This document shows positions 26,331 to 34,817 of a stretch of DNA of 64,000 nucleotides, one piece after another (positions within the stretch are counted from its first letter, which is position 1; the number at the start of each line of letters is the position of its first letter). This stretch comes from RGIG5612 sp963589005 (GTDB taxonomy: Bacteria; Bacillota; Clostridia; Lachnospirales; Lachnospiraceae): contig CAVAJR010000001.1 of assembly GCA_963589005.1 (NCBI GenBank), positions 86,614-150,613 of the forward strand. The letters run 5' to 3'. Under the pieces are notes generated by a model that was not told where the DNA came from, searched no databases, and saw only the letters and a list, made by a program, of their open reading frames with translations. A program made the position numbers and the translations under genes.

Positions 26331-26424
26331 AAATACAGATTCATTGCGAGTCAGAACGACGTACGTGTAAATATACTTTAAGCTCGGCTTTAATAACGGC
26401 GAAGATAGAAATGCAGGTCTACAG

Positions 26425-27696
26425 ATGGAAAATAATACTATAGTAACACTGAAAAAAGGTGAGGGCCGCACGGTCAAGGCGGGAGGAGCCTGGATATATG
26501 ATAATGAGATAGAGACAATAACCGGTACATTTAAGAATGGAAGCATAGTGCGAGTTCATGACTTCGACGGATATCCCATGGGTATGGGATTTATAAATCA
26601 AAATTCCAAAATAAGAGTCCGCATGCTCACCAGGAATGAAACAGATATAGACCGAAACTTCCTTATGAAACGCGTCAGAGCTGCCTGGGATTACAGAAAG
26701 ACTGTTATGTATGGCGGAAATGACAGCATTTGCCATAATGAGCAGACACCGGGGATCGGCAATACTTCCAGAAGGGATCTTAATTGCTGCAGGATTATAT
26801 TCGGAGAGGCTGACAGACTGCCAGGACTGGTTGTTGACAAATACAATGACGTGCTGGTGATTGAATGTCTGGCTCTGGGCATGGATAAGCTGAAACAGGA
26901 GGTCTTGTCCTGCCTTATACAGGTGCTGGCAGAGGATGGCATCAAAATAAGGGGAATTTATGAGCGTTCTGATGCTCCCGTAAGGAAAAAGGAAGGACTT
27001 GAGCCATATAAGGGATTTATCGGACCGGAATTTGATACAAATGTAGAGATAATCGAAAACGGCATCAGATATATGGTTGATGTAGTAAACGGCCAGAAAA
27101 CGGGCTTCTTCCTGGATCAGAAATATAACAGGCTGGCCATGCAGCGTATATGCAGCGGCAAGAGCAGAGTCCTTGACTGTTTTACGCATATGGGAACATT
27201 TGCATTAAATGCAGGGCTGGCGGGAGCTAAGGAGGTAACCGGACTTGATATCTCAGAATATGCGGTAAATCAGGCAAATAAAAATGCCCTAAGAAACGGT
27301 CTTGACAGCACGGTGCATTTCCGCATGGCAAATGTGCTTGATGAACTGCCGCACCTGTATGATGCCGGTGAGAGATACGATGTGGTTATTCTTGATCCTC
27401 CTGCATTTACCAAGTCAAGGGAGGCAACAAAAAATGCCATAAGAGGCTACAGAGAGATTAACATGAAGGGTCTTAAACTTGTCAATGACGGCGGCTATCT
27501 GGCTACATGCTCATGCTCTCATTTTATGACGCAGGAACTGTTCACGAAGATAATAGGACAGGCCGCACAGAGCACCCACAAGAGGTTAAGGCAGGTTGAA
27601 TTCAGAACCCAGGCTCCGGATCATCCGATACTTTGGGCTGCTGATGAGAGCTATTATCTTAAATTCTATATCTTCCAGGTTGAAGATGAACGGTAG
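26425..27696 (+). CDS. rlmI: Class I SAM-dependent rRNA methyltransferase (RlmI-like, m5C)
   Basis: A 423-aa enzyme with an N-terminal PUA domain (about 1-80), a linker, and a Rossmann methyltransferase domain: VLDCFTHMGTFALNAG (SAM-binding motif I), LDISEYAVNQANKN, and the catalytic region VVILDPPAFTKS, followed by CSCSHFM with the cysteine nucleophile typical of m5C enzymes. E. coli RlmI methylates C1962 of 23S rRNA. Compared with E. coli (396 aa) there is a small insertion with two Cys near residue 104-124 (NEQTPGIGNTSRRDLNCCR). It stands alone between two palindromic repeats. Confidence 0.88.
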   Translation: MENNTIVTLKKGEGRTVKAGGAWIYDNEIETITGTFKNGSIVRVHDFDGYPMGMGFINQNSKIRVRMLTRNETDIDRNFLMKRVRAAWDYRKTVMYGGNDSICHNEQTPGIGNTSRRDLNCCRIIFGEADRLPGLVVDKYNDVLVIECLALGMDKLKQEVLSCLIQVLAEDGIKIRGIYERSDAPVRKKEGLEPYKGFIGPEFDTNVEIIENGIRYMVDVVNGQKTGFFLDQKYNRLAMQRICSGKSRVLDCFTHMGTFALNAGLAGAKEVTGLDISEYAVNQANKNALRNGLDSTVHFRMANVLDELPHLYDAGERYDVVILDPPAFTKSREATKNAIRGYREINMKGLKLVNDGGYLATCSCSHFMTQELFTKIIGQAAQSTHKRLRQVEFRTQAPDHPILWAADESYYLKFYIFQVEDER

Positions 27697-27754
27697 GAGC
27701 GGCGCTGCATTGCTGTACGAAGGATTATGAATATAAGTTGGTGACCATAATGCA

Positions 27755-27824
27755 GACGGATGCGGCCACTACTCGAAACGCCTATGTTGATTGTTTTCTT
27801 GCAGAGACTGAAGTCATTCTGGCC
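27755..27824 (+). repeat. Degenerate palindromic repeat (copy E)
   Basis: gcggccactactcgaaacgcct, gttgattgttttcttgcagaga and a damaged right end match the core of copies B and C with several substitutions. Outer arms are lost. Confidence 0.6.
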
Positions 27825-27915
27825 TATAGATAATGCTGTGATATGGCTTGCAAAAGCACCAAGTTCAGAATGATTAAACCAAATAATTATATCTATCAAA
27901 CAAATTGATAGTGTG

Positions 27916-27944
27916 TTGACATTAATCTGCTGAGCGTTTAAACT
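27916..27944 (+). promoter_or_regulatory. Promoter of the TrpXYZ-like ABC operon
   Basis: -35 TTGACA (27916-27921), 17-bp spacer, -10 TAAACT (27939-27944). The ~58-nt leader is too short for a T-box. Confidence 0.65.
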
Positions 27945-28007
27945 GCACCCCATGAAAGCTTTGACACGATGATGATCGATAATTTAAAGCTATGGAGGGA
28001 TATGATA

Positions 28008-28988
28008 ATGAAGAAGAAAATCGCAGTTTGCTTAAGCACTGTTTTAGCTATTACAACACTTGCCGGTTCAACAGTATTTGCTTCTGCACAGGAAGCACAG
28101 AAGTATGAGATCGGCATTTGTCAGTTAGTGCAGCATGATGCACTTGATGCCGCTACAGAAGGTTTTATGGATGCTGTTAAGGAGGGACTCGGTGAAGAAA
28201 ATGTTGAGTTTGATCTGCAGAATGCATCAGGTGATTCTGCTACATGCTCGACCATCATTAACGCATTCGTTGCATCTGGTTATGACCTGATCCTTGCCAA
28301 TGCTACAGCACCTCTTCAGGCAGCAGCTCAGGCAACAGCAGATATTCCTGTTCTCGGAACATCAGTAACTGATTATGCCAGCGCTCTTGATATCAAGGAT
28401 TGGACAGGCAAGACAGGATATAATGTATCAGGTACAACAGATCTTGCACCGCTGAAGGAACAGGCTGCAATGGTTAAGGAATTATTCCCGGATGCCAAGA
28501 AGGTTGGTATTCTCTATTGTACAGCAGAGGTCAATTCAGTATATCAGGCCAATATCGTAACAGAAGAGCTTGAAGCTCTCGGATATGAGGTTACATCTTA
28601 TACATTTACAGATACAAATGATATTGCTACAGTAGCACAGAATGCATGTGATAACTGTGATGTGATTTATACACCTACAGATAATACTGTTGCTTCTAAT
28701 GCAGGTGTAATTGATCAGATCGCACGTCCTGCAGGAATTCCTATTGTATGCGGCGATGAAGGTACATGTTCAGGCTGCGGCGTTGCAGTTCTTGCGATCA
28801 GCTACTACGATCTGGGATATACAACCGGCAAGATGGCAGTTGAGATCCTGGCAAATGGCGCAGACATTACAGACATGGAAATTCAGTCTGCATCAGAGGT
28901 TACCAAGGAATACAATGCAGAGATCTGCGCAGACCTGGGAATAGAAGTTCCTGATGATTATGTTGCTATAGCAACCTCAGAAGAATAA
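28008..28988 (+). CDS. ABC transporter substrate-binding protein (TrpX-like, PF04392 family)
   Basis: A 326-aa exported binding protein of the ABC_sub_bind family, often annotated as a tryptophan or unknown-solute binder. A signal peptide starts MKKKIAVCLSTVLAITTLAG and cleaves near VFA. Where a lipobox would have cysteine, the sequence is LAGS, so the protein lacks the usual Gram-positive lipid anchor. The core shows YEIGICQLVQHDALD, LGTSVTDYASAL and VIYTPTDNTVASN. Start at 28008 with GGAGGG 8 nt upstream. Permease and ATPase follow. Substrate cannot be told. Confidence 0.88.
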   Translation: MKKKIAVCLSTVLAITTLAGSTVFASAQEAQKYEIGICQLVQHDALDAATEGFMDAVKEGLGEENVEFDLQNASGDSATCSTIINAFVASGYDLILANATAPLQAAAQATADIPVLGTSVTDYASALDIKDWTGKTGYNVSGTTDLAPLKEQAAMVKELFPDAKKVGILYCTAEVNSVYQANIVTEELEALGYEVTSYTFTDTNDIATVAQNACDNCDVIYTPTDNTVASNAGVIDQIARPAGIPIVCGDEGTCSGCGVAVLAISYYDLGYTTGKMAVEILANGADITDMEIQSASEVTKEYNAEICADLGIEVPDDYVAIATSEE

Positions 28989-28994
28989 AAATAT

Positions 28995-29076
28995 AGCCTC
29001 TTCATCAAGAGGCACTCAATTGGAACATATTAAGTTTATGCTGCAGTCATAGGCCGCAAGGCACTGGCTGCAGCAT
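28995..29076 (+). repeat. Two hairpins between binding protein and permease genes
   Basis: Hairpin 1: GCCTCTT/AAGAGGC (28995-29012). Hairpin 2: ATGCTGCAG/CTGCAGCAT (29038-29046 with 29068-29076). Such intercistronic hairpins often stabilise the binding-protein mRNA; no T-runs follow, so full termination is unlikely. Confidence 0.6.
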
Positions 29077-29105
29077 CGTTTGCAAAAAGGAAATGGTGTT
29101 AAATA

Positions 29106-30038
29106 ATGATAGGAACATTTTTAAGTGCTCTTCCCGGCGCAGTTGCACAGGGACTTATCTGGGGAATAATGGCCATCGGCGTATACATTTCATATAAAGT
29201 GCTGGATGTGGCAGATCTGACTGTCGACGGAACCATGTGCACAGGCGGCGCAGTATGCGTTATGCTCATGCTTAATGGTTCGCCGATGTGGCTAGCGATC
29301 CTTGCAGCTATTGCGGCCGGTGTGCTGGCAGGACTTTTGACCGGAATATTCCATGCATTCATGGGAATACCTGCGATTCTGGCAGGAATTTTATCCCAGT
29401 TGTCCTTGTATTCTCTCAATCTTAAGATCATGGCAGATAAGGCTAATCAGCCTATCAACTGGAGAAATTATAATCTTCTCGTATCATTGAATAATGTTAA
29501 GAGCGCGCCGATAGCAATCAAGGATGGCGTGGTTTCGTTCAACCCTATATTTATCACTGCTGTTATCATAATTGTAATGATCGCATTGATATATTGTTTC
29601 TTCGGAAGAGAAGTAGGATGTGCGCTGCGCGCTACAGGTGCTAATCAGGACATGGCCAGAGCACAGGGTATAAATACTAAGATAATGATCGTTATCGGTC
29701 TGATGCTGTCTAATGGTATTGTAGCATTTGCAAGCGCATTGCTTGCCCAGTATCAGGGATTTGCTGATATCAATATGGGTCGTGGTGCTATCGTTATCGG
29801 TCTGGCAGCGGTTATTATCGGCGGTGTATTATTTGACAAAATCTTCAGAAATTTTGCACTTAAACTGGTAGGCGTTGTACTTGGCGGTGTTATATATTAC
29901 ATAGTTCTTCAGATCGTAATTACGCTTGGATTCGATACAAATCTCCTGAAGCTTCTCTCAGCTCTGGTTGTTGCTATCTTCCTTGCTGTTCCATATTGGA
30001 AGAGCCGCTTCTTCACCAAAGTTAAGGAGGTAAAATGA
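29106..30038 (+). CDS. ABC transporter permease (TrpY-like, branched-chain type fold)
   Basis: A 310-aa permease with 8-9 hydrophobic segments of the BPD_transp_2 type. Typical stretches: GLIWGIMAIGVYISYKVLDV, then DLTVDGT and ALRATGANQDMARAQGI, the latter being the cytoplasmic loop that contacts the ATPase. It lies between its binding protein and ATPase genes and stops one base before the ATPase start region. Acts in the cytoplasmic membrane. Confidence 0.9.
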   Translation: MIGTFLSALPGAVAQGLIWGIMAIGVYISYKVLDVADLTVDGTMCTGGAVCVMLMLNGSPMWLAILAAIAAGVLAGLLTGIFHAFMGIPAILAGILSQLSLYSLNLKIMADKANQPINWRNYNLLVSLNNVKSAPIAIKDGVVSFNPIFITAVIIIVMIALIYCFFGREVGCALRATGANQDMARAQGINTKIMIVIGLMLSNGIVAFASALLAQYQGFADINMGRGAIVIGLAAVIIGGVLFDKIFRNFALKLVGVVLGGVIYYIVLQIVITLGFDTNLLKLLSALVVAIFLAVPYWKSRFFTKVKEVK

Positions 30039-30039
30039 T

Positions 30040-30834
30040 ATGCTGGAAGTAAAGAATATTTCTAAGACATTTAATCCGGGAACCGTTAATTCGAAGACAG
30101 CCCTAAGCAACCTGTCTCTGACGCTTGAAGATGGCGATTTCGTTACGGTAATCGGCGGTAATGGTGCAGGCAAATCAACACTTCTTAATGCTATTGCGGG
30201 TTCATGGTTCGTTGATACCGGTAAGATCATAATTGATGGTCAGGATGTTACGAAGGTTCCGGAACACAAGAGAGCTAAATATTTAGGACGAGTATTCCAA
30301 GATCCGAGAATGGGAACTGCAGCAACAATGGGTATAGACGAGAATCTGGCGCTGGCCATGAGAAGAGGTCAGCACAGAGGTTTGGCACCCGGAATTACCA
30401 AGGCTGAGAGAGATCAGTACAGGGAACTTCTTAAGATCCTTGATCTGGGTCTTGAGGATAGGCTTACAGCCAAGGTAGGACTTCTGTCAGGCGGACAGCG
30501 TCAGGCAGTTACGCTTCTTATGGCATCACTTAAGAAACCGAAGATCCTGCTTTTAGATGAGCATACAGCGGCACTTGATCCTAAGACTGCAGCTAAGGTT
30601 CTGGAGACAACAGAAAAGATCATATCAAGAGATCACCTTACAACACTCATGATCACTCACAATATGAGGGATGCCATTGCTCACGGCAACAGACTTATCA
30701 TGATGAATGACGGACATATAATACTGGACATTAGAGGCGAAGAAAAACAAAAGCTTACAGTTGACGATCTGATGGCCAAATTCGCAGTAGCTGCCGGATC
30801 GGAATTTTCTAATGATGCGGCAATTTTAGGATAG
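30040..30834 (+). CDS. ABC transporter ATP-binding protein (TrpZ-like)
   Basis: A 264-aa ATPase: Walker A GGNGAGKST (about 38-46), Q-loop region FQDPRMGTA, signature LLSGGQRQA, Walker B ILLLDEHTAALDPKT (with H after DE, seen in this subfamily), H-loop MITHNMRDA. It starts directly after the permease and completes the importer. No terminator with a T-run is seen before the rplM promoter region. Confidence 0.92.
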   Translation: MLEVKNISKTFNPGTVNSKTALSNLSLTLEDGDFVTVIGGNGAGKSTLLNAIAGSWFVDTGKIIIDGQDVTKVPEHKRAKYLGRVFQDPRMGTAATMGIDENLALAMRRGQHRGLAPGITKAERDQYRELLKILDLGLEDRLTAKVGLLSGGQRQAVTLLMASLKKPKILLLDEHTAALDPKTAAKVLETTEKIISRDHLTTLMITHNMRDAIAHGNRLIMMNDGHIILDIRGEEKQKLTVDDLMAKFAVAAGSEFSNDAAILG

Positions 30835-30883
30835 GATCATAAAGTCCGGTCAAGATAAAAATTGAATATAATAAAGAGATAAA

Positions 30884-30962
30884 GTACAGGGCTCTGTGTT
30901 GAAAAAAAGATGAGAAAGATATGCGAAACATACTTTCACTGTTGACAACATAGAGCCTGTAC
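30884..30962 (+). repeat. Long inverted repeat overlapping the rplM promoter
   Basis: 17-bp arms with one bulge and one G-T pair: GTACAGGGCTCTGTGTTG (30884-30901) and CAACATAGAGCCTGTAC (30946-30962), separated by 44 nt. The right arm covers the end of the -35 box and most of the spacer of the rplM promoter. It could end transcripts from the upstream ABC operon or act as a regulatory site. Confidence 0.6.
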
Positions 30963-30970
30963 TATATAAT
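30942..30970 (+). promoter_or_regulatory. Consensus promoter of rplM-rpsI
   Basis: Perfect -35 TTGACA (30942-30947), 17-bp spacer and perfect -10 TATAAT (30965-30970), as expected for a strongly expressed ribosomal-protein operon. Transcription should start near 30977, just at the leader element. Confidence 0.88.
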
Positions 30971-30974
30971 TTTC

Positions 30975-31067
30975 AACCGTGACGGCGTGTTTTTTGTGCG
31001 CTTTTATAAGCTGCAGATAAGAGCATCGTCGGAAGTAAAATGTATATAACGGTTTATTTATTAAACC
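30975..31067 (+). promoter_or_regulatory. Probable L13-type ribosomal protein leader
   Basis: Downstream of the promoter, AACCGT (30975-30980) can pair with ACGGTT (31049-31054), with GACG (30981-30984) opposite CGTC inside. The same ACGGTT segment begins a competing hairpin GGTTTA/TAAACC (31051-31067) just before the AGGAGG of rplM. Position and layout resemble the L13 leader of low-GC Gram-positives, thought to bind the ribosomal protein and control the operon. The match is by eye only. Confidence 0.55.
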
Positions 31068-31090
31068 AAAGACATTTAGGAGGATTTTAA

Positions 31091-31519
31091 ATGAAGACTT
31101 ATATGGCCAATCCGGCAACCATTGAGAGAAAGTGGTATGTAGTTGATGCTACAGGATTAACACTTGGTCGTCTCGCAAGTCAGGTTGCAAGCATTCTTCG
31201 TGGTAAGAACAAACCAACTTTCACACCACATGAAGACACAGGTGATTATGTTATCATCGTTAACGCTGAGAAGATTACTGTAACAGGTAAGAAGCTTCTT
31301 CAGAAGGTTTACTACAATCATTCAGACTATGTAGGCGGAATGAAAGAAACAGACCTTAAGACAATGATGGCTAAGAAGCCTGAAAGAGTTATTGAACTTG
31401 CAGTTAAGGGTATGCTTCCAAAGGGACCTCTCGGACGTTCTATGATTAAGAAACTGTTCGTATATGCAGGACCAGAGCACAAGCATCAGGCACAGAAGCC
31501 AGAAGCATTATCATTATAA
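31091..31519 (+). CDS. rplM: 50S ribosomal protein L13
   Basis: 142 aa, begins MKTYMANPATIERKWYVVDA and contains GRLASQVASILRGKNKP, MLPKGPLGR and YAGPEHKHQAQKPE, all family hallmarks. Preceded by TTAGGAGG 8 nt before the ATG. A core 50S protein; cotranscribed with rpsI 20 bp downstream. Confidence 0.98.
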   Translation: MKTYMANPATIERKWYVVDATGLTLGRLASQVASILRGKNKPTFTPHEDTGDYVIIVNAEKITVTGKKLLQKVYYNHSDYVGGMKETDLKTMMAKKPERVIELAVKGMLPKGPLGRSMIKKLFVYAGPEHKHQAQKPEALSL

Positions 31520-31539
31520 GCTGAAAGGAGGAAATAACA

Positions 31540-31926
31540 ATGGCAAATTTCTATGGAACCGGCAGAAGAAAGAAGAGTATCGCTAGAGTATACCTTATCC
31601 CGGGCAACGGAACAATCACAGTTAATAAAAGAACATTAGACGATTATTTCGGTCTTGAAACACTGAAAGCTATCGTTTGCCAGCCTCTTACAGCTGTTAA
31701 TGCAAGCGACAAGTACGATGTTATCGTTACTGTTCGCGGCGGCGGTTTTACCGGTCAGGCAGGTGCTATCAGACATGGTATCGCCAGAGCACTGGTTGAA
31801 GCAGATGCTGATAACCGTCCGGCACTTAAGAAAGCAGGATATCTTACAAGAGATCCACGTATGAAAGAAAGAAAGAAATACGGCCTCAAAGGCGCTCGTC
31901 GTGCACCACAGTTCTCAAAGAGATAA
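31540..31926 (+). CDS. rpsI: 30S ribosomal protein S9
   Basis: 128 aa, with YGTGRRKKSIARVYLIPGNG, GGGFTGQAGAIRHGIARAL and the C-terminal KKYGLKGARRAPQFSKR tail that reaches the P-site tRNA. AAAGGAGG precedes the start. Ends with a strong terminator. Confidence 0.98.
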   Translation: MANFYGTGRRKKSIARVYLIPGNGTITVNKRTLDDYFGLETLKAIVCQPLTAVNASDKYDVIVTVRGGGFTGQAGAIRHGIARALVEADADNRPALKKAGYLTRDPRMKERKKYGLKGARRAPQFSKR

Positions 31927-31961
31927 TCAGGCACGATTTTACAACCAAAGAAACTCGAAAG

Positions 31962-31995
31962 AACCTCGGAAAGCCAACATTTTCCGGGGTTTTTT
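31962..31995 (+). terminator. Terminator of rplM-rpsI
   Basis: An 11-bp stem (AACCTCGGAAA with TTTCCGGGGTT, one T-G pair) followed directly by TTTTTT. Confidence 0.93.
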
Positions 31996-32033
31996 ATTGA
32001 ATATAGGTTAAAAAGGGAAGAAGGGCGATTGTT

Positions 32034-32894
32034 ATGTGGATACTATTTGCATTTGGCTCGGCATTGTTTGCCGGGTTAACGGCGGTACTTGCCAAGTGCG
32101 GTATAAAGAGAACGGATTCTGATACGGCCACGGCGATTCGTACCATTGTGGTTCTGATTTTTTCTTGGCTGATGGTCTGGATTGTTGGTTCGGTGCCGAC
32201 GATCACGACACTCAGCATAAAGACATGGGCATTCCTGATTCTTTCCGGGCTTGCCACCGGTGCCTCATGGCTATGTTATTTTCGGGCTTTGCAGCTCGGA
32301 GATGTCAACAAGGTCGTACCTATTGACAAATCCAGCACCATTCTGACAATACTGCTGGCACTGATTTTTCTCGGCGAGCCTGTTTCCTGGCTCAAAGGAC
32401 TGGCTGTCGTGCTGATCGGTGCAGGCACCTTTCTGATGATCGAGAAAAAGGCTGTTTCCGGTCAGAAGCAGGAGAAGAAAAGCTGGCTGCTGTATGCGGT
32501 TCTTTCTGCCGTGTTCGCTTCATTGACATCAATCCTTGGAAAGATCGGCATTGATGGTGTTGAGTCGAACCTTGGCACTGCAATTCGCACCGGTGTTGTG
32601 TTGGTCATGGCGTGGATGATCGTTTTTCTTAAGGGAAAGCATCATGCGCTGAAATCCGTCCCGAAGAAGGAACTCGGCTTTATCTGCTTGTCTGGTCTGG
32701 CTACCGGTGGATCTTGGCTGTGCTATTATAAGGCACTGCAAGACGGTCTTGCCAGTGTTGTTGTACCAATAGACAAGCTCAGCATTTTGGCATCTATCGG
32801 GTTTTCGGTGCTGGTGTTCAAGGAACGATTGTCAAAGAAAGCGGCTGTCGGTCTTGTGATGATCGTTGGCGGAACGATGATGATGCTGATCTGA
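32034..32894 (+). CDS. EamA family transporter (DMT superfamily)
   Basis: A 286-aa membrane protein made of two homologous EamA halves (about 1-138 and 150-286), each with five hydrophobic segments. The repeated signature LSGLATGASWLCYFRALQLG / LSGLATGGSWLCYYKALQDG, followed by VVPIDK, appears in both halves, showing the internal duplication. Substrate unknown; relatives export metabolites. Codons such as cgg, ctg and gtc are commoner here than in adjacent genes, so it may be a transferred gene. Monocistronic, after the rpsI terminator. Confidence 0.88.
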   Translation: MWILFAFGSALFAGLTAVLAKCGIKRTDSDTATAIRTIVVLIFSWLMVWIVGSVPTITTLSIKTWAFLILSGLATGASWLCYFRALQLGDVNKVVPIDKSSTILTILLALIFLGEPVSWLKGLAVVLIGAGTFLMIEKKAVSGQKQEKKSWLLYAVLSAVFASLTSILGKIGIDGVESNLGTAIRTGVVLVMAWMIVFLKGKHHALKSVPKKELGFICLSGLATGGSWLCYYKALQDGLASVVVPIDKLSILASIGFSVLVFKERLSKKAAVGLVMIVGGTMMMLI

Positions 32895-33273
32895 CCGCCA
32901 ACCTATCCGTATTTTCTATGTGAATATGGTGAATATCCTATTGAACGTTGTGCAGGATTAAATTACTTATTTGCTGGAAAAATTGTGCTCGCAAATTGTG
33001 CTTGATGAATTTATGTAAAGAAAAATCTTCCGGATTCAATCTGAAACTATAGGCATACAATCGCTGAAAAAATATGCTCATGTAATTGACGAAATGCCTT
33101 GTAATTATTATGATAAACAAATTAGTATGAAGCTGCATTTAAACATACAATGATTGTACCATGTTGGGGGGAAAAAACGGTACTTGTATGGTTGTGCTCG
33201 CACTTGCATGAAAATGCATAATCTTAAACAATATCATATTAAAAAGTGTAACTAGAAAAAGAGGGGACGAAAA
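32895..33273. other. Intergenic region with possible gene remnant
   Basis: 380 bp between the EamA and NhaC genes. A 44-codon open frame without a start (33019-33153), with SLKKYAHVIDEMPCNYY in it, looks like a decayed coding piece, but I cannot identify it. The block ttgtgctcgca occurs twice (near 32984 and 33193). Ends with GAGGGG as the Shine-Dalgarno of the next gene. Confidence 0.4.
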
Positions 33274-34779
33274 ATGAATACTGGAGGGACATTTTTGGCG
33301 CTTATACCGCCATTGGTTGCGATTGTGATCAGTCTTGTGACTAAGGAAGTAAATCTGTCTTTATTTATCGGATTATTTACGGGAGCGCTGATTTTCTGCA
33401 GCGGCAATCCGTTTCAATCTGTCACGACCATGTTCGATATCATGGCAGATAAAGTCAAGGGCAATATGGGTGTTCTCATATTTATTGTTTTATTGGGAAT
33501 GGTTGTATATCTGATGAACCTGTCAGGGGCAACCCATAGATATGCTGCCTGGGCATCTAAAAGACTTAAGACCAAGAGGTCTACGCTTCTTGCTACTGTC
33601 GCATTAGGTATTGTCATATTTGTTGATGACTATTTCAATTGCCTGACTGTCGGCACAGTTATGAGACCGATAACTGACAGAAATCACATATCTAGAGAAA
33701 AATTAGCATATATTATTGACTCAACCGCAGCGCCGGTCTGCATAGTTGCTCCGATTTCTTCATGGGCAGCTGCGGTAACTTCATCACTTCCGGACGGCTC
33801 GTCCATAGACGGTTTCAGACTATTTATCAGTACAATTTTACCAAATTATTATACTTGGTTTTCATTGGCTCTTATTATACTTACGACCATTTTAGCTGTT
33901 GATTTTGGCAAGATGCGAAAGTATGAGCAGTCATTCAATCCGGCAGATTATGCGTCAGCTGAAGCCAAAGAGGAGGAAGAACCTAAGGGCCGGGTTATTG
34001 ATCTGCTTCTTCCGATTATTGCTCTTATTTTGTTTTCAATTATTGCCATGCTTTATACAGGAGGATTGTTCTCCGGTGAGACATTGACTATCGGTGACGC
34101 ATTTGCCAATTGTGATGCAATAATGGCTTTGGCAATGGGCGCGTTTTATACTGTTATATTTGTGGCAATTTTATATTTACCACGTAAAATTGTAAGCCCG
34201 AAGCAATTCCTGGATGGGCTTGTAGAGGGATTTAAGAATATGGTTCCGGCCACGCTTATACTGATACTGGCATGGTCGCTCAGTGGTATCTGCGGAGGAG
34301 AATATCTGGACGCAGGAGGCTTTGTGGCAGGAGTTGTCGATGAATATCGTATTTCGCTTACATTTATGCCGGCTGTATTTTTTGTTATTTCATTGCTTCT
34401 TGCATTTTCAACCGGAACATCCTGGGGAACATTTGCTATTATGATACCTATAGTTGTCTCTGTATTCGGCGACAGAGCCAGTGAGGTCATGTCAATGACA
34501 GTTGCTGCAATCCTCGGAGGAAGTGTATGCGGTGATCATCTGAGCCCGATTTCAGATACTACAATATTAAGCTCGACAGGAGCAGGCTGTAAGCATATAA
34601 ATCATGTTGATTCACAGCTGCAATACGGTGCGGTGGTTGCTGTCTGCACACTTATATGCTACATAATAGGTTCTGCAATGAAGAACGCATGGATTCCATT
34701 GATTGTGGGAATCGCAATGATATTGATATTTACTCTTGTTATCAAGAAATATTATTCAGGGCAAGATAATAAAAGATAA
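33274..34779 (+). CDS. NhaC-type Na+/H+ antiporter family protein
   Basis: A 501-aa transporter with about 12 hydrophobic segments of the NhaC/ArsB-like superfamily. Characteristic: VIFVDDYFNCLTVGTVMRPI, STAAPVCIVAPISSWAA, FSTGTSWGTFAIMIPIV, and GGSVCGDHLSPISDTTILSSTGAGC. Likely exchanges sodium for protons or a related ion or amine across the membrane; the exact substrate is open. GAGGGG precedes the ATG. murE starts 38 bp downstream, perhaps cotranscribed. Confidence 0.88.
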   Translation: MNTGGTFLALIPPLVAIVISLVTKEVNLSLFIGLFTGALIFCSGNPFQSVTTMFDIMADKVKGNMGVLIFIVLLGMVVYLMNLSGATHRYAAWASKRLKTKRSTLLATVALGIVIFVDDYFNCLTVGTVMRPITDRNHISREKLAYIIDSTAAPVCIVAPISSWAAAVTSSLPDGSSIDGFRLFISTILPNYYTWFSLALIILTTILAVDFGKMRKYEQSFNPADYASAEAKEEEEPKGRVIDLLLPIIALILFSIIAMLYTGGLFSGETLTIGDAFANCDAIMALAMGAFYTVIFVAILYLPRKIVSPKQFLDGLVEGFKNMVPATLILILAWSLSGICGGEYLDAGGFVAGVVDEYRISLTFMPAVFFVISLLLAFSTGTSWGTFAIMIPIVVSVFGDRASEVMSMTVAAILGGSVCGDHLSPISDTTILSSTGAGCKHINHVDSQLQYGAVVAVCTLICYIIGSAMKNAWIPLIVGIAMILIFTLVIKKYYSGQDNKR

Positions 34780-34817
34780 ATAAAAATGTAACGAGAAAAT
34801 GTGAGGCAGTTGATAAA

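Noticed and set aside
27944..28007. T-box leader for the TrpXYZ-like operon
   Set aside because: The leader is only about 60 nt long, with no specifier loop or T-box sequence.
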